A stretch of DNA of 64,000 nt. It comes from Lachnospiraceae bacterium. GTDB taxonomy: Bacteria; Bacillota; Clostridia; Lachnospirales; Lachnospiraceae. The notes under the pieces were generated by a model that saw only the letters and a program-made list of their open reading frames with translations, ran no database searches and was not told the origin of the DNA. Shown piece by piece: positions 35,756-44,450 of the stretch. The position numbers and the translations under genes are program-made. Where the stretch lies: positions 26,326 through 90,325 of the forward strand of contig JAQYAV010000052.1 of NCBI GenBank assembly GCA_029338675.1, in the 5' to 3' direction. The number at the start of each line of letters is the position of its first letter. Position 1 is the stretch's first letter.

Positions 35756-36765
35756 AAAGTAAATTTGCCATATATTTTGGAATTATATTGTCGGTTATAA
35801 TGCTGTTGTCATTAATATTTAAATCGAGAAGTAAATCGAAATATGGCGGTGGTAAAAAAACTACGGGAATAAAATATTCAAAAGACGAAAGCTATTTTAA
35901 AGCGAAAATGGTTCAGTATAAAATCTTAAAATTATTTGTAACTATGCTATTTATTTTAACGATTTTAACTTATTCAATTATGCTTTCGAGACCATATAAG
36001 AATAAAATTACAACATCAGAAATATACAACAGAGATATTATGCTTTGTATGGATATTTCTTCTTCTGTGGATGATGTAAATGTTGAACTGGTAGATAAAC
36101 TGAAGGAAACTGTTAAAAATCTTAATGGTGATCGTGTGGGAATAATGATTTTTAATACTTCACCAGTTCTAATATCTCCTTTAACAGATGATTACGATTA
36201 CATATGCGAGCAATTAGACCTATTAAAAGAATCCTTGCAGTATAGAATTGATGGTATGCAGGGTAAATCATATAATGAATCAATGACATTATTAGATTTT
36301 ATTTCAGAAGGAACTGTTGTTGATGCTGAAACTATTGGTAGTTCGTTAATTGGTGATGGATTAGCAAGTAGTGTATATAATTTTACTGATTTGGATAGTG
36401 AACGATCAAGAGTAATTATATTTTCAACAGATAATGACTTGTACGGAGAACAGATATTTACTCTTCAGGAAGCTGCTGATCTTTGCGCATCTAAGAAGAT
36501 TACTGTATTTAGTATAGGAATAGAGAATATGCCAAAGGATAAGAAGGATGAGCTTGAACAAGCAGCTTTAAGCACAGGCGGAAAAATGTATATTGCAGAA
36601 GATAATTCATTAAAAAATATAATTAATGATATTGAAAAAACATCTAAATCTGTTATGAAAACTGATACAAAGAGCCAGGAAATAATGATTGTTAAAACAC
36701 CTTTTATACTAATGCTTATTAGTACATTTTTGTTATTTGTGTTTTGTAAAATGACAAGAATATAA
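35746..36765 (+). CDS. Membrane-anchored von Willebrand A protein (BatA-like)
   Basis: 339 residues. Two N-terminal helices (about 8-25 and 60-82), a VWA domain (about 95-300) and a C-terminal helix (VKTPFILMLISTFLLFVFCKM) give the BatA/BatB layout. The metal-ion-dependent adhesion site is intact: MDISSSV (DxSxS), with T/D residues at TDDYDY and STDNDLYG. It would face the cytoplasm or periplasm side depending on topology and be a MoxR partner. Start overlaps the previous gene. Confidence 0.87.
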   Translation: MELKSKFAIYFGIILSVIMLLSLIFKSRSKSKYGGGKKTTGIKYSKDESYFKAKMVQYKILKLFVTMLFILTILTYSIMLSRPYKNKITTSEIYNRDIMLCMDISSSVDDVNVELVDKLKETVKNLNGDRVGIMIFNTSPVLISPLTDDYDYICEQLDLLKESLQYRIDGMQGKSYNESMTLLDFISEGTVVDAETIGSSLIGDGLASSVYNFTDLDSERSRVIIFSTDNDLYGEQIFTLQEAADLCASKKITVFSIGIENMPKDKKDELEQAALSTGGKMYIAEDNSLKNIINDIEKTSKSVMKTDTKSQEIMIVKTPFILMLISTFLLFVFCKMTRI

Positions 36766-36793
36766 AGGCTAACAATCACTAGGAGGGTTATTT

Positions 36794-37744
36794 ATGATAA
36801 TTAAACCAATAATTCCAATATGGATTATGTCAATTATCTGTATATTGATGATTATTCTAAAAAGAAAAAAATTATTAGCTTTTATAAGACAGCTTTTAAT
36901 AGTGGCTTTATTATTTGTTATTAATTTACGTGTGATGGTTCCAGATGGAACACAGACAGTTAAAAATGTTAGCATGGACGTTAAAATTGTATTTGTAATT
37001 GATGACACGCTTAGCATGGTTGCTAACGATTATAGTGGCGAGCAAAGAAGACTAGATGGCGCATTAAATGATTGTTCTCGAATAGTGGAAAAGTTTAATG
37101 GGGCAAAGTTTTCTATTGTTACATTCCATAACACTGCGCTAATTTCTTCTCCCATGACAAACAATATAGAGCATATTAATGGTATTTTAACTTCTATAGA
37201 GCCAATAAGAGAAATTAGTGCAAAGGGAACTTCCTTTGATAGCTGCAGAGATTTGTTGGCTTCTTATTTACCTAAAATAAAGAAAAAGGATGATAGCAAA
37301 GTACTTGTTTACTTACTAAGTGATGGAGAGCTTAATAATGATGCCAAGCTTGCTGATTTTTCTTCGTTGAGGGAATACGTAGATGGAGGAGCAGTGCTTG
37401 GATATGGTACACAAAATGGTGCAAAGATGTATGCAAAGACATCAGGCTTTTACAGTGAAAAAGAAGAATATGATTATGTAATAGATAAGAAAACATATGA
37501 AGAAGCCATATCAAAAATGGATGAAGGAAATTTAAAGAAGATTGCTGATGACATGGGTGTATCCTACGTTAATATGAATAATGCACCTGGAATTTCAGAG
37601 ATTACTGATGACTTCGTTGAAGATTTAAATGTAGATGATGAAGAAGATTCATCTTTGGGATATAAAGATACATATTATTATTTGATTCCAGTGTTAATTA
37701 TATTAATTTTTCTTGATTTTTTAAGTCAAAAGAAACATTTTTAA
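36794..37744 (+). CDS. Second membrane-anchored VWA protein (BatB-like)
   Basis: 316 residues. Two N-terminal helices, VWA domain (about 58-270), and a C-terminal helix (YYYLIPVLIILIFLDFL). The MIDAS motif is DDTLSM, i.e. DxTxS with the first Ser replaced by Thr, a conservative change. GTSFDSCRDLLASYL and LLSDGELNND supply later site residues. Preceded by AGGAGGG. It pairs with the previous VWA protein as in Bat operons. Confidence 0.85.
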   Translation: MIIKPIIPIWIMSIICILMIILKRKKLLAFIRQLLIVALLFVINLRVMVPDGTQTVKNVSMDVKIVFVIDDTLSMVANDYSGEQRRLDGALNDCSRIVEKFNGAKFSIVTFHNTALISSPMTNNIEHINGILTSIEPIREISAKGTSFDSCRDLLASYLPKIKKKDDSKVLVYLLSDGELNNDAKLADFSSLREYVDGGAVLGYGTQNGAKMYAKTSGFYSEKEEYDYVIDKKTYEEAISKMDEGNLKKIADDMGVSYVNMNNAPGISEITDDFVEDLNVDDEEDSSLGYKDTYYYLIPVLIILIFLDFLSQKKHF

Positions 37745-37791
37745 CAGCTTAATTGTAGATTAATATTTTGATTATTGAAAGGATTTAATTT

Positions 37792-38454
37792 ATGAAGAAA
37801 ATAATATTTTCGTTATGGATTGTATCTTTGGTATTGTTTATTTTGGTCTTATCAGGATATAAAAATAATAAAAAATTTATAGATGAATATAAAAGTCATA
37901 ACTACATTGAGGAAAAAATTGCAATACAGGATATTTTAAAGCCGTATGTCAAATTATACAACAATGGTAATTCAGCATATAAAAATAAAGATTATGATAA
38001 GGCAATTTCCTTATATGACGAAGCATTATCAAAGCATCCTTCTCACAAAAACAAATCTGCATGTAAAATCAGATATAATAAAGCATTAGCTATGCTTCAG
38101 ATGCTTTTATCCGAAGAAGAAAATTCTATGGAAAAAGATGAAATGATTAAAAGATTAAATGATATTAAAGCGGTTCTTTTAGAAGAAGGATGTGCTGATG
38201 ATAATAATTCTGGACATGATAATGATTGTCAGATTCTTAAGAATTATATTGATCAATTAATTAATCAGGTGAATAATGGTTCGGGTTCTAGTGGCGATAG
38301 TAAAGATGATAATAAACAACAGGATCCACAAACAAAATCAAAGGAAGAACAGCTTAAGGATAGACAAAAGGAAGGACAAAAGAATAGAATATCAAAATCT
38401 AGTGATTTGCCTTTTGAAGTAGATGATATATATTTTGATGGAGATTCATGGTAA
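37792..38454 (+). CDS. TPR-containing membrane-anchored protein of the MoxR-VWA operon
   Basis: 220 residues. N-terminal membrane helix (IIFSLWIVSLVLFILVLSGY), then TPR-like helices (YNNGNSAYKNKDYDKAISLYDEALSKHP), a second helical segment, and a polar Lys/Gln-rich linker before a short acidic end (DLPFEVDDIYFDGDSW). Resembles the TPR (BatC/BatE) subunits that end Bat operons. The conserved-looking acidic tail after a flexible linker may be a docking peptide. Function by context only. Confidence 0.72.
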   Translation: MKKIIFSLWIVSLVLFILVLSGYKNNKKFIDEYKSHNYIEEKIAIQDILKPYVKLYNNGNSAYKNKDYDKAISLYDEALSKHPSHKNKSACKIRYNKALAMLQMLLSEEENSMEKDEMIKRLNDIKAVLLEEGCADDNNSGHDNDCQILKNYIDQLINQVNNGSGSSGDSKDDNKQQDPQTKSKEEQLKDRQKEGQKNRISKSSDLPFEVDDIYFDGDSW

Positions 38455-38528
38455 ATAATATGTCTTTGTGTATGTTAAGTAAGCTTTATTAATACAGAAA
38501 TTTACATAGTATTACAAATTGATTTTAT

Positions 38529-38576
38529 AATAAAAAAACTATTATAATATATGCATATTATAATAGTTTTTTTATT
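38529..38576. terminator. Perfect 22-bp palindromic terminator ending the MoxR-VWA operon
   Basis: AATAAAAAAACTATTATAATAT, loop ATGC, then its exact reverse complement. A/T-only stem with T7 in the 3' arm; works on either strand. Confidence 0.7.
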
Positions 38577-38621
38577 ATAATAATATTTGTATATTTTTTT
38601 AAAAGGAAGGGGAAGGCTTTT

Positions 38622-39611
38622 ATGAAAATTTTATTTTATGATACAAAGAAATACGATAAAGATTCTTTTGAAAGGGCTTTAACAGAATTTGATGAAATTG
38701 AAATTAATTATCTTGATGCAGATTTATCTGTTGATACTGCTAAATTAGCAGTAGGATATGATGCTGTATGTGCTTTTGTTAGTTCAGATGTTGGTAAAGA
38801 TGTAATAAAAGCCTTAGCTTGTGCAGGAGTAAAATTAATACTAATGCGATGTGCAGGATATAATAACGTAGATTTGGAGGCAGCAAAGAATAATAATATT
38901 ACTGTAATGCGTGTCCCAGGATATTCTCCTGAGGCAGTTGCAGAGCATGCAATTGCACTTGCTTTAGCAGTTGATAGACATATTCATAAAGGCTATATTC
39001 GTGTTAGAGAGAATAATTTTAGTTTATTAGGTCTTACAGGAATCAATTTATTTAAGAAAACCGCTGGAATTGTAGGTACTGGTAAAATAGGAGCAGCAAT
39101 GTGTAAAATATGCCAAGGGTTCGGAATGAGAGTAGTTGCTTACGATGTATATAAGAATCCAGAGCTTGATTTTGTTGAATATGTTGATTTTGATACGCTA
39201 CTTAAAGAAAGTGATTTAATTTCACTTCATTGTCCTCTTACAAATGATAATTATCATTTGATAAACAAGGAAACTATTGAAAAAATGAAGGATGATGTTA
39301 TATTAATCAATACTTCTAGAGGTGCTTTGATTAATACATCTGATTTAATAGAAGGAATAAGGAGCCACAAGTTCTTCGGAGTTGGATTAGACGTTTATGA
39401 AGAAGAGGGACCTAATGTATTTGAAAATCGAGAAGATGATATTATGCAAAATTCTATAACAGCTAGATTATTATCCTTCCCAAATGTAATTGTCACATCA
39501 CATCAAGGATTTTTAACTGAAGAAGCACTTACGTCCATTGGAAGAACAACATTACAAAATGCAGTAGATTTTATGAATGGCACTCTTCAGGAGATAAATG
39601 TAGTTAAATAA
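38622..39611 (+). CDS. ldhA: D-lactate dehydrogenase (2-hydroxyacid dehydrogenase family)
   Basis: 329 residues. NAD-dependent reduction of pyruvate to D-lactate, a fermentation end step. Features: RCAGYNNVDLEAAK substrate loop, Rossmann motif GIVGTGKIGAAM, catalytic Arg in NTSRGALINT, Glu in GLDVYEEEGPNVF and His in VTSHQGFLTEEAL. The EEEGPNVFENR stretch is typical of LdhA-type D-lactate dehydrogenases rather than other 2-hydroxyacid enzymes. AAGGAAGGGGAAGG precedes the start. Likely monocistronic. Confidence 0.88.
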   Translation: MKILFYDTKKYDKDSFERALTEFDEIEINYLDADLSVDTAKLAVGYDAVCAFVSSDVGKDVIKALACAGVKLILMRCAGYNNVDLEAAKNNNITVMRVPGYSPEAVAEHAIALALAVDRHIHKGYIRVRENNFSLLGLTGINLFKKTAGIVGTGKIGAAMCKICQGFGMRVVAYDVYKNPELDFVEYVDFDTLLKESDLISLHCPLTNDNYHLINKETIEKMKDDVILINTSRGALINTSDLIEGIRSHKFFGVGLDVYEEEGPNVFENREDDIMQNSITARLLSFPNVIVTSHQGFLTEEALTSIGRTTLQNAVDFMNGTLQEINVVK

Positions 39612-39680
39612 AAGACGATATGTTTTTTTGATATAAGTAACTATTTTATAGAATAACATAAATGAAAGGTACGAAAGATA

Positions 39681-40598
39681 ATGTTATATTTTATTGTAAA
39701 TAAAACCTCGAGTACAGGTAAATCCTCTCAAATATGGGAAAAGGTTTTATATTATCTTAATAACAATTCAATTGAATACAAATCTTTTTATACAGGATAT
39801 GTAGGCCATGCAAGAATCATATCCAATTATTTATCTAAACTAAATAAGGAAAGAATACATTTAGTTGTTGTAGGCGGAGATGGCACTATAAATGAAGTTA
39901 TTAATGGAGTAACTGACTTTAGTAAAGTAGTAATAAGTGTTATTCCAGCTGGATCCGGGAATGATTTTGCTAATGGACTTGGTATATCTTCAGATATTGA
40001 AGAGAATATGTATAATATCTTACATAATGAGATAGAAACTCATGATTTAGGAATAGTGAAATATGGAGATAGTAATAGTAGGCTATTTTGCATAAGCTCA
40101 GGAGTAGGCTTGGATGCTCTTGTTTGTAAAAAGGTAAACAACTCAAGAATTAAGAAAATCTTAAATGCTGTCAAGCTTGGTAAATTATCTTATATAATAC
40201 TGACGATTATTTCGCTTTTGTCATTAGATACTGTGAAATCTAAAATCAAGATTGATAATAAGGAAGAAAGAGAGTACAGGAGATTAATATTTTCAGCAGC
40301 AATGAATATGTGCTCTGAAGGTGGTGGGGTTCCTATGACCCCAAATTCAAAATCTAACGACGGCAAGATGACAATTTGTTCAGCACATAATTTATCAAAG
40401 TATATTACATTTTTTGTTTTACCGATTTTAGTGCTTGCAAAACATGAGAAACTTAAATGCTTTGATATATTTGATTGTAAGAATTTAAAAATAATAACAA
40501 AGAAGCCAGTTGCCTTACATGCTGATGGGGAGTATTTAGGAGATTTTAATAAAATTCAAATTATGTGCAAGAAAAGCTTATTACGTATAATAAAATAA
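39681..40598 (+). CDS. Diacylglycerol kinase-family lipid kinase (DagK/YegS-like)
   Basis: 305 residues. N-terminal catalytic domain with VVVGGDGTINEVINGV (the GGDGT nucleotide loop) and PAGSGNDFANGLG, then a beta-sandwich domain ending PVALHADGEYLGDFNKIQI. Such kinases phosphorylate diacylglycerol, recycling it into phospholipid synthesis at the membrane. It sits just before phosphatidylserine decarboxylase, which suggests membrane lipid metabolism as the common theme. Confidence 0.85.
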   Translation: MLYFIVNKTSSTGKSSQIWEKVLYYLNNNSIEYKSFYTGYVGHARIISNYLSKLNKERIHLVVVGGDGTINEVINGVTDFSKVVISVIPAGSGNDFANGLGISSDIEENMYNILHNEIETHDLGIVKYGDSNSRLFCISSGVGLDALVCKKVNNSRIKKILNAVKLGKLSYIILTIISLLSLDTVKSKIKIDNKEEREYRRLIFSAAMNMCSEGGGVPMTPNSKSNDGKMTICSAHNLSKYITFFVLPILVLAKHEKLKCFDIFDCKNLKIITKKPVALHADGEYLGDFNKIQIMCKKSLLRIIK

Positions 40599-40690
40599 TT
40601 GTTATATAAGTGAAAATATGATAGATTATTGATGGGTGCTGTAACAGATAATCTCTAATATAGGTATCTTTGAAGATAAAGGAGAAATGT

Positions 40691-41557
40691 ATGAAATGTT
40701 TAGATAGAAATGGCAATTTAGTGAATGAAAATAGCAAACAGAATTATGTATTAGATAAATTATATAATACTTATATTGGAAGATTTATTCTTTCTGGATT
40801 AACCAAACCTATTATTTCAAAGGTTGGTGGGGCAGTTCTTTCATCAGCTTTTTCAAGAATATTTATTTCTTCTTTTATTAAAAATAATAATATTGATATG
40901 AGTATATATGAAACAAAAAAATATAATTCATATAATGATTTTTTCACAAGAAAAATCAAAAAAGAAGCTAGACCAATTGACTACAGTGAGGAAGTGTTTA
41001 TTTCACCTTGTGATAGTAAGCTTACAGTTTATGATATATCTAAGGATAGTGTTGTATCAATAAAGAATACTAGATACACTGTGAATGATTTGTTAAAGAA
41101 TGGTAAGCTCGCTAGAAGATACAAGGATGGAAAAATGCTTGTATTTAGGTTGTGTGTGGATGATTATCATAGATATTGTTATGTTGATGATGGTTATAAG
41201 TCAGATAATAAAATAATTAATGGCGTACTTCATACTGTTAATCCATTAGCAAATGATATATATCCCATTTACAAGGAAAATTCTAGAGAGTATTCTTTGT
41301 TAAAAAGTAGAAACTTTGGAACAATTCTTATGATGGAAGTTGGCGCTTTGATGGTAGGAAAGATATGCAATCATCATGGTGAGCGTTTTGTATGTAAAGG
41401 ACAAGAAAAAGGATATTTCGAATTTGGTGGTTCAACAGTAGTTTTGCTGATACAAAAGAATGCTGTGGATATTGATAAAGATATTTTAGACAATTCAAAA
41501 AACAATATTGAAACAGTTGTTAAATTTGGAGAGAAAATTGGAATAAAGAAAATATAA
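40691..41557 (+). CDS. psd: Phosphatidylserine decarboxylase proenzyme
   Basis: 288 residues. It converts phosphatidylserine to phosphatidylethanolamine. Pyruvoyl-type proenzyme: the C-terminal FGGSTVVLL contains the GST self-cleavage site (LGST in others), whose Ser becomes the pyruvoyl group. Upstream are YNDFFTRKIKKEARPID, SPCDSKLTVY and the histidine-rich VDDYHRYCYVDDG, all family hallmarks. ATG 40691 has AAAGGAG 6 nt upstream, unlike the track's TTG start. A 7-bp hairpin AGATTAT/ATAATCT lies ~50 nt upstream of the start. Confidence 0.9.
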   Translation: MKCLDRNGNLVNENSKQNYVLDKLYNTYIGRFILSGLTKPIISKVGGAVLSSAFSRIFISSFIKNNNIDMSIYETKKYNSYNDFFTRKIKKEARPIDYSEEVFISPCDSKLTVYDISKDSVVSIKNTRYTVNDLLKNGKLARRYKDGKMLVFRLCVDDYHRYCYVDDGYKSDNKIINGVLHTVNPLANDIYPIYKENSREYSLLKSRNFGTILMMEVGALMVGKICNHHGERFVCKGQEKGYFEFGGSTVVLLIQKNAVDIDKDILDNSKNNIETVVKFGEKIGIKKI

Positions 41558-41602
41558 TATTTGAAATAAAGAAAAGATATTATTTGAAATAAAGAAAAGA
41601 TA
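41536..41602 (+). repeat. Three 23-bp AT-rich direct repeats at the psd 3' end
   Basis: TATTTGAAATAAAGAAAAGATA occurs twice with a 23-nt period (41558-41579 and 41581-41602). A degenerate earlier copy (GGAATAAAGAAAATATA, to 41557) forms the last codons of psd. Looks like local tandem duplication of the gene end. Confidence 0.75.
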
Positions 41603-41646
41603 ATATTTTGTTTAATTAACAAAATAGAAAGGTAATTAGAATCACT

Positions 41647-41904
41647 ATGGAAGAATTATTTAAGGCAATTGAAGAAAAAATTAAAGCATCAGGATATCCA
41701 AGAAAAATAGATGGTGCAACAGTATATGATGATATTTGTGATCAGATTGATGGAAAAGAAAATGGTACATATGTGTTAATGTCTAAAATTGAAGATGATG
41801 TTTTGTTTGAGTATAACATAACAATTATGGATGAAGAGTTTAATTTAGGACTTTTGACAATGAGAACTCCAGAAGGAGAATTTAAAGCTAATTTTGATGA
41901 ATAG
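41647..41904 (+). CDS. Small conserved-looking protein of unknown function
   Basis: 85 residues, acidic, soluble: MEELFKAIEEKIKASGYPRKIDG, then DDICDQIDGKENGTYVLMSK and a beta-like FEYNITIMDEEFNLGLLTM. I do not recognise the family. The coding pattern and AGAAAGG ribosome site support a real gene. It lies between psd and the MBOAT gene and ends 27 nt before the latter, so may be co-transcribed with the acyl-transfer pair. Confidence 0.6.
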   Translation: MEELFKAIEEKIKASGYPRKIDGATVYDDICDQIDGKENGTYVLMSKIEDDVLFEYNITIMDEEFNLGLLTMRTPEGEFKANFDE

Positions 41905-41931
41905 TGATATGCATTAAAGATAGGAGAAAAT

Positions 41932-43428
41932 ATGTCGTATTTTTATTTTTCATATAGCTTGATTTTTTTACCTATTGTAATGCTTATATATCAGTTGTGC
42001 CCCAAAAGATTTCGTTATTTAGTTATACTTTTTGTAAACTATATGTTTTTTTTCACCATAAGTGGTGCTTTAATAATTTATCTTATTGGTACAACCATAG
42101 TTTCATATATTACTGCATTTACAGTTGATAAAGTAGTTCGAAGGGGAAAATATAAAGGCAAAAAACTTACTAAACTAAAAAGAATCATTCTTTGGACGGG
42201 TATTTCTTTTAATGTAGCTGCTCTTGTATTGCTAAAATATGTAAAAGTGTTTGGAATTGGAACATCTTGGATTGCTCCAATTGGAATTTCATATTATACA
42301 TTACAGGCTATTTCTTACATGACTGATATATATCGAGGCACGCTTAAATTTGATAAAAATATAATTAAGTTAGCTTTGTTTTTAAGCTTCTTTCCACAGA
42401 TAATGGAAGGTCCAATTAGTAGGTATAATCAAGTTGCTGACTCTTTATATGCAGGAAATGCAATTACATATAAGGGACTTACTTTTGGTTACCAAAGAAT
42501 AGTCTGGGGATTATTTAAAAAGATATTGATTGCTGATAGGTTAGCACCAATCGTTGTTAAGATTTTTGAAAATTATATGTCAGTATCTGGTGCAGCAATT
42601 TTAATTGGGGCAATAAGCTTTACGATTCAATTATATATGGAATTTTCTGGTTGTATGGATATTGTTATTGGTACAGGAATGGTATTCAATGTAAAATTAC
42701 CAGAGAATTTTAGACAACCTTTTTTTGCAAAAAGTGCGTCAGAATTTTGGCGAAGATGGCATATTACTTTAGGAGCATGGCTTAAGGACTATGTATTTTA
42801 TCCGATTTCTCTTGCTAAACCAGTAAAAAAAATATCAAAGCATTTTAAAAAATCATTTGGAAATAGTGTAAGTAAATATGTAGCGCCAACAGTTGCGTTG
42901 TTTTTTGTTTGGCTTGGCAATGGAGTTTGGCATGGACCTAAAAGTAATTATTTGTTTTATGGGTTATTTTATTTTTGCATCATATTTTTTGAGACAATTA
43001 CAGAAAGTTCAGTAATTACATTTGCAAAAAGTCATAATATTAATAGAGAAAGTAACGGCTATAAAGCGTTTCAAATTACAAAGCTGCTTTGTATTGTAGT
43101 AATAGGTGAGATGTTTTTTAGGGCACAAAGCATATATGATGGTTTGTGTATGTTTTTTAGGATTATTTTAGATTTTAATATTAAAGAAATTCCATCTACT
43201 AATTTTGGGGTTGATGTGTATGATATTGTAATGTCTATATTTTTTTCGTTAATTGTTTTATTTGTAGATATAATTAAAGAAAAAAATATAAATATTTGCG
43301 ATAAAATAAATAGTTTTAGACTACCAGTTCGATGGACAATATGGTATACAGTAATTTTGCTAATATTAATATTTGGTGCATATGGAAAGGGCTATAGTAT
43401 TGTGGATATGATATATGCAGCGTATTAA
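41932..43428 (+). CDS. MBOAT-family membrane O-acyltransferase
   Basis: 498 residues, about ten or more hydrophobic helices. Family features: LPIGISYYTLQAISYMTDIYRG-like segment, FFPQIMEGPISRY, FRQPFFAKSASEFWRRWHITLGAWLKDYVFYPIS, and the catalytic-histidine region FVWLGNGVWHGPKSNYLFYG (His334). AlgI/DltB/PatA-like enzymes move acyl groups through the membrane to external polysaccharide, teichoic acid or peptidoglycan. The next gene supplies an SGNH protein, the usual external partner. No dltA/dltC genes are present, so alanylation is unlikely and acetylation of a surface glycan is more probable (inference). Confidence 0.88.
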   Translation: MSYFYFSYSLIFLPIVMLIYQLCPKRFRYLVILFVNYMFFFTISGALIIYLIGTTIVSYITAFTVDKVVRRGKYKGKKLTKLKRIILWTGISFNVAALVLLKYVKVFGIGTSWIAPIGISYYTLQAISYMTDIYRGTLKFDKNIIKLALFLSFFPQIMEGPISRYNQVADSLYAGNAITYKGLTFGYQRIVWGLFKKILIADRLAPIVVKIFENYMSVSGAAILIGAISFTIQLYMEFSGCMDIVIGTGMVFNVKLPENFRQPFFAKSASEFWRRWHITLGAWLKDYVFYPISLAKPVKKISKHFKKSFGNSVSKYVAPTVALFFVWLGNGVWHGPKSNYLFYGLFYFCIIFFETITESSVITFAKSHNINRESNGYKAFQITKLLCIVVIGEMFFRAQSIYDGLCMFFRIILDFNIKEIPSTNFGVDVYDIVMSIFFSLIVLFVDIIKEKNINICDKINSFRLPVRWTIWYTVILLILIFGAYGKGYSIVDMIYAAY

Positions 43429-43452
43429 ATTAACATAAGAAAGAGGAAACCT

Positions 43453-44391
43453 ATGAGAAACTTAATAAAAAGTGTTTTGTTTTTTTCAGGCTTATATGTG
43501 TTAATAGTATTTTTTGGATATGTTCTTAAAACAAAAGAAGAATATGTATTCGATAAAACATCTGTTAGAATTAAGAAAGATGAAATTGCTAAAGAAAAAG
43601 ATAATAGTTTAGATGTTATATTTCTTGGAGATAGTATTTGTTATTCAAGCTTTTCACCCCAAATAATATGGGATGAACAAGGAATAACTTCTTATGTTGG
43701 TGCTTCTTCAGCACAAAGATTATGTGATAGCTATGCAATTCTTAAATCAGCATGTGAAACTCAAAATCCTAAGGTTGTTGTTTTAGAAACAACCTGCTTA
43801 TATCGTTCTATAGATATAGAAGAAAATAATGATGATTATGTATTGAATGTTTTTTATCGCAAGCTTCCTTTGTTTGAACACCATTCGAATTGGAAAGATG
43901 CTGCCGATAAAATTGTAAATTCTAAAATGATTCTTGAAAAGAAATCTACAAGAGGTTTTGTTTCGAGAACGAATGTAAATGAATATACTGGTGGAGAATA
44001 CATGATTCCTTCAGAAAAAAGAGATATGTTCTCTAACATAGTAGAAAAGTATTTGAATAGTATTAATCAAATATGTAATGATAACAATATAAAGCTTTTG
44101 TTAGTAAGCTCCCCGTCTCCTGTAAATTGGTCATGGGAAAGATATAATGCTGTTTATGATTGGGCTATAAAAAACAATGTTACATATCTAGATTTAAACT
44201 CTAATAAAGATATAGCTATTGACTGGAAAAATGATACAAAAGATGGTGGTGACCACCTTAATTTATATGGCGCAACAAAAGTAAGTAAATATTTAGCGAA
44301 TTATTTAATTAATAGTTACGATATAGAGGATAAAAGAAATGATTCTGCATATGCAGATTGGCTTGCATATAGCAACCAAACAGATAAGTAA
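43453..44391 (+). CDS. SGNH/AlgX-DltD-like hydrolase, partner of the MBOAT protein
   Basis: 312 residues. N-terminal membrane anchor (LIKSVLFFSGLYVLIVFFGYVL), then an external SGNH-fold domain. Nucleophile Ser61 lies in FLGDSICYSSF, and the C-terminal GDHLNLYGATK (Asp267/His268) provides the other catalytic residues. Such proteins receive an acyl group from the MBOAT partner and place it on a surface polymer. 24 nt after the MBOAT gene, GAGG ribosome site. Ends in a perfect bidirectional terminator. Confidence 0.82.
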   Translation: MRNLIKSVLFFSGLYVLIVFFGYVLKTKEEYVFDKTSVRIKKDEIAKEKDNSLDVIFLGDSICYSSFSPQIIWDEQGITSYVGASSAQRLCDSYAILKSACETQNPKVVVLETTCLYRSIDIEENNDDYVLNVFYRKLPLFEHHSNWKDAADKIVNSKMILEKKSTRGFVSRTNVNEYTGGEYMIPSEKRDMFSNIVEKYLNSINQICNDNNIKLLLVSSPSPVNWSWERYNAVYDWAIKNNVTYLDLNSNKDIAIDWKNDTKDGGDHLNLYGATKVSKYLANYLINSYDIEDKRNDSAYADWLAYSNQTDK

Positions 44392-44392
44392 T

Positions 44393-44442
44393 AAAACACC
44401 TTCCTTGGAGACGCAATTTTGCTTTTCAAAGGAAGGTGTTTT
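44393..44442. terminator. Bidirectional terminator between SGNH and exonuclease genes
   Basis: AAAACACCTTCCTT (44393-44406) pairs perfectly with AAGGAAGGTGTTTT (44429-44442), A/T tracts on both sides, convergent genes. Confidence 0.85.
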
Positions 44443-44450
44443 AGATTAGT

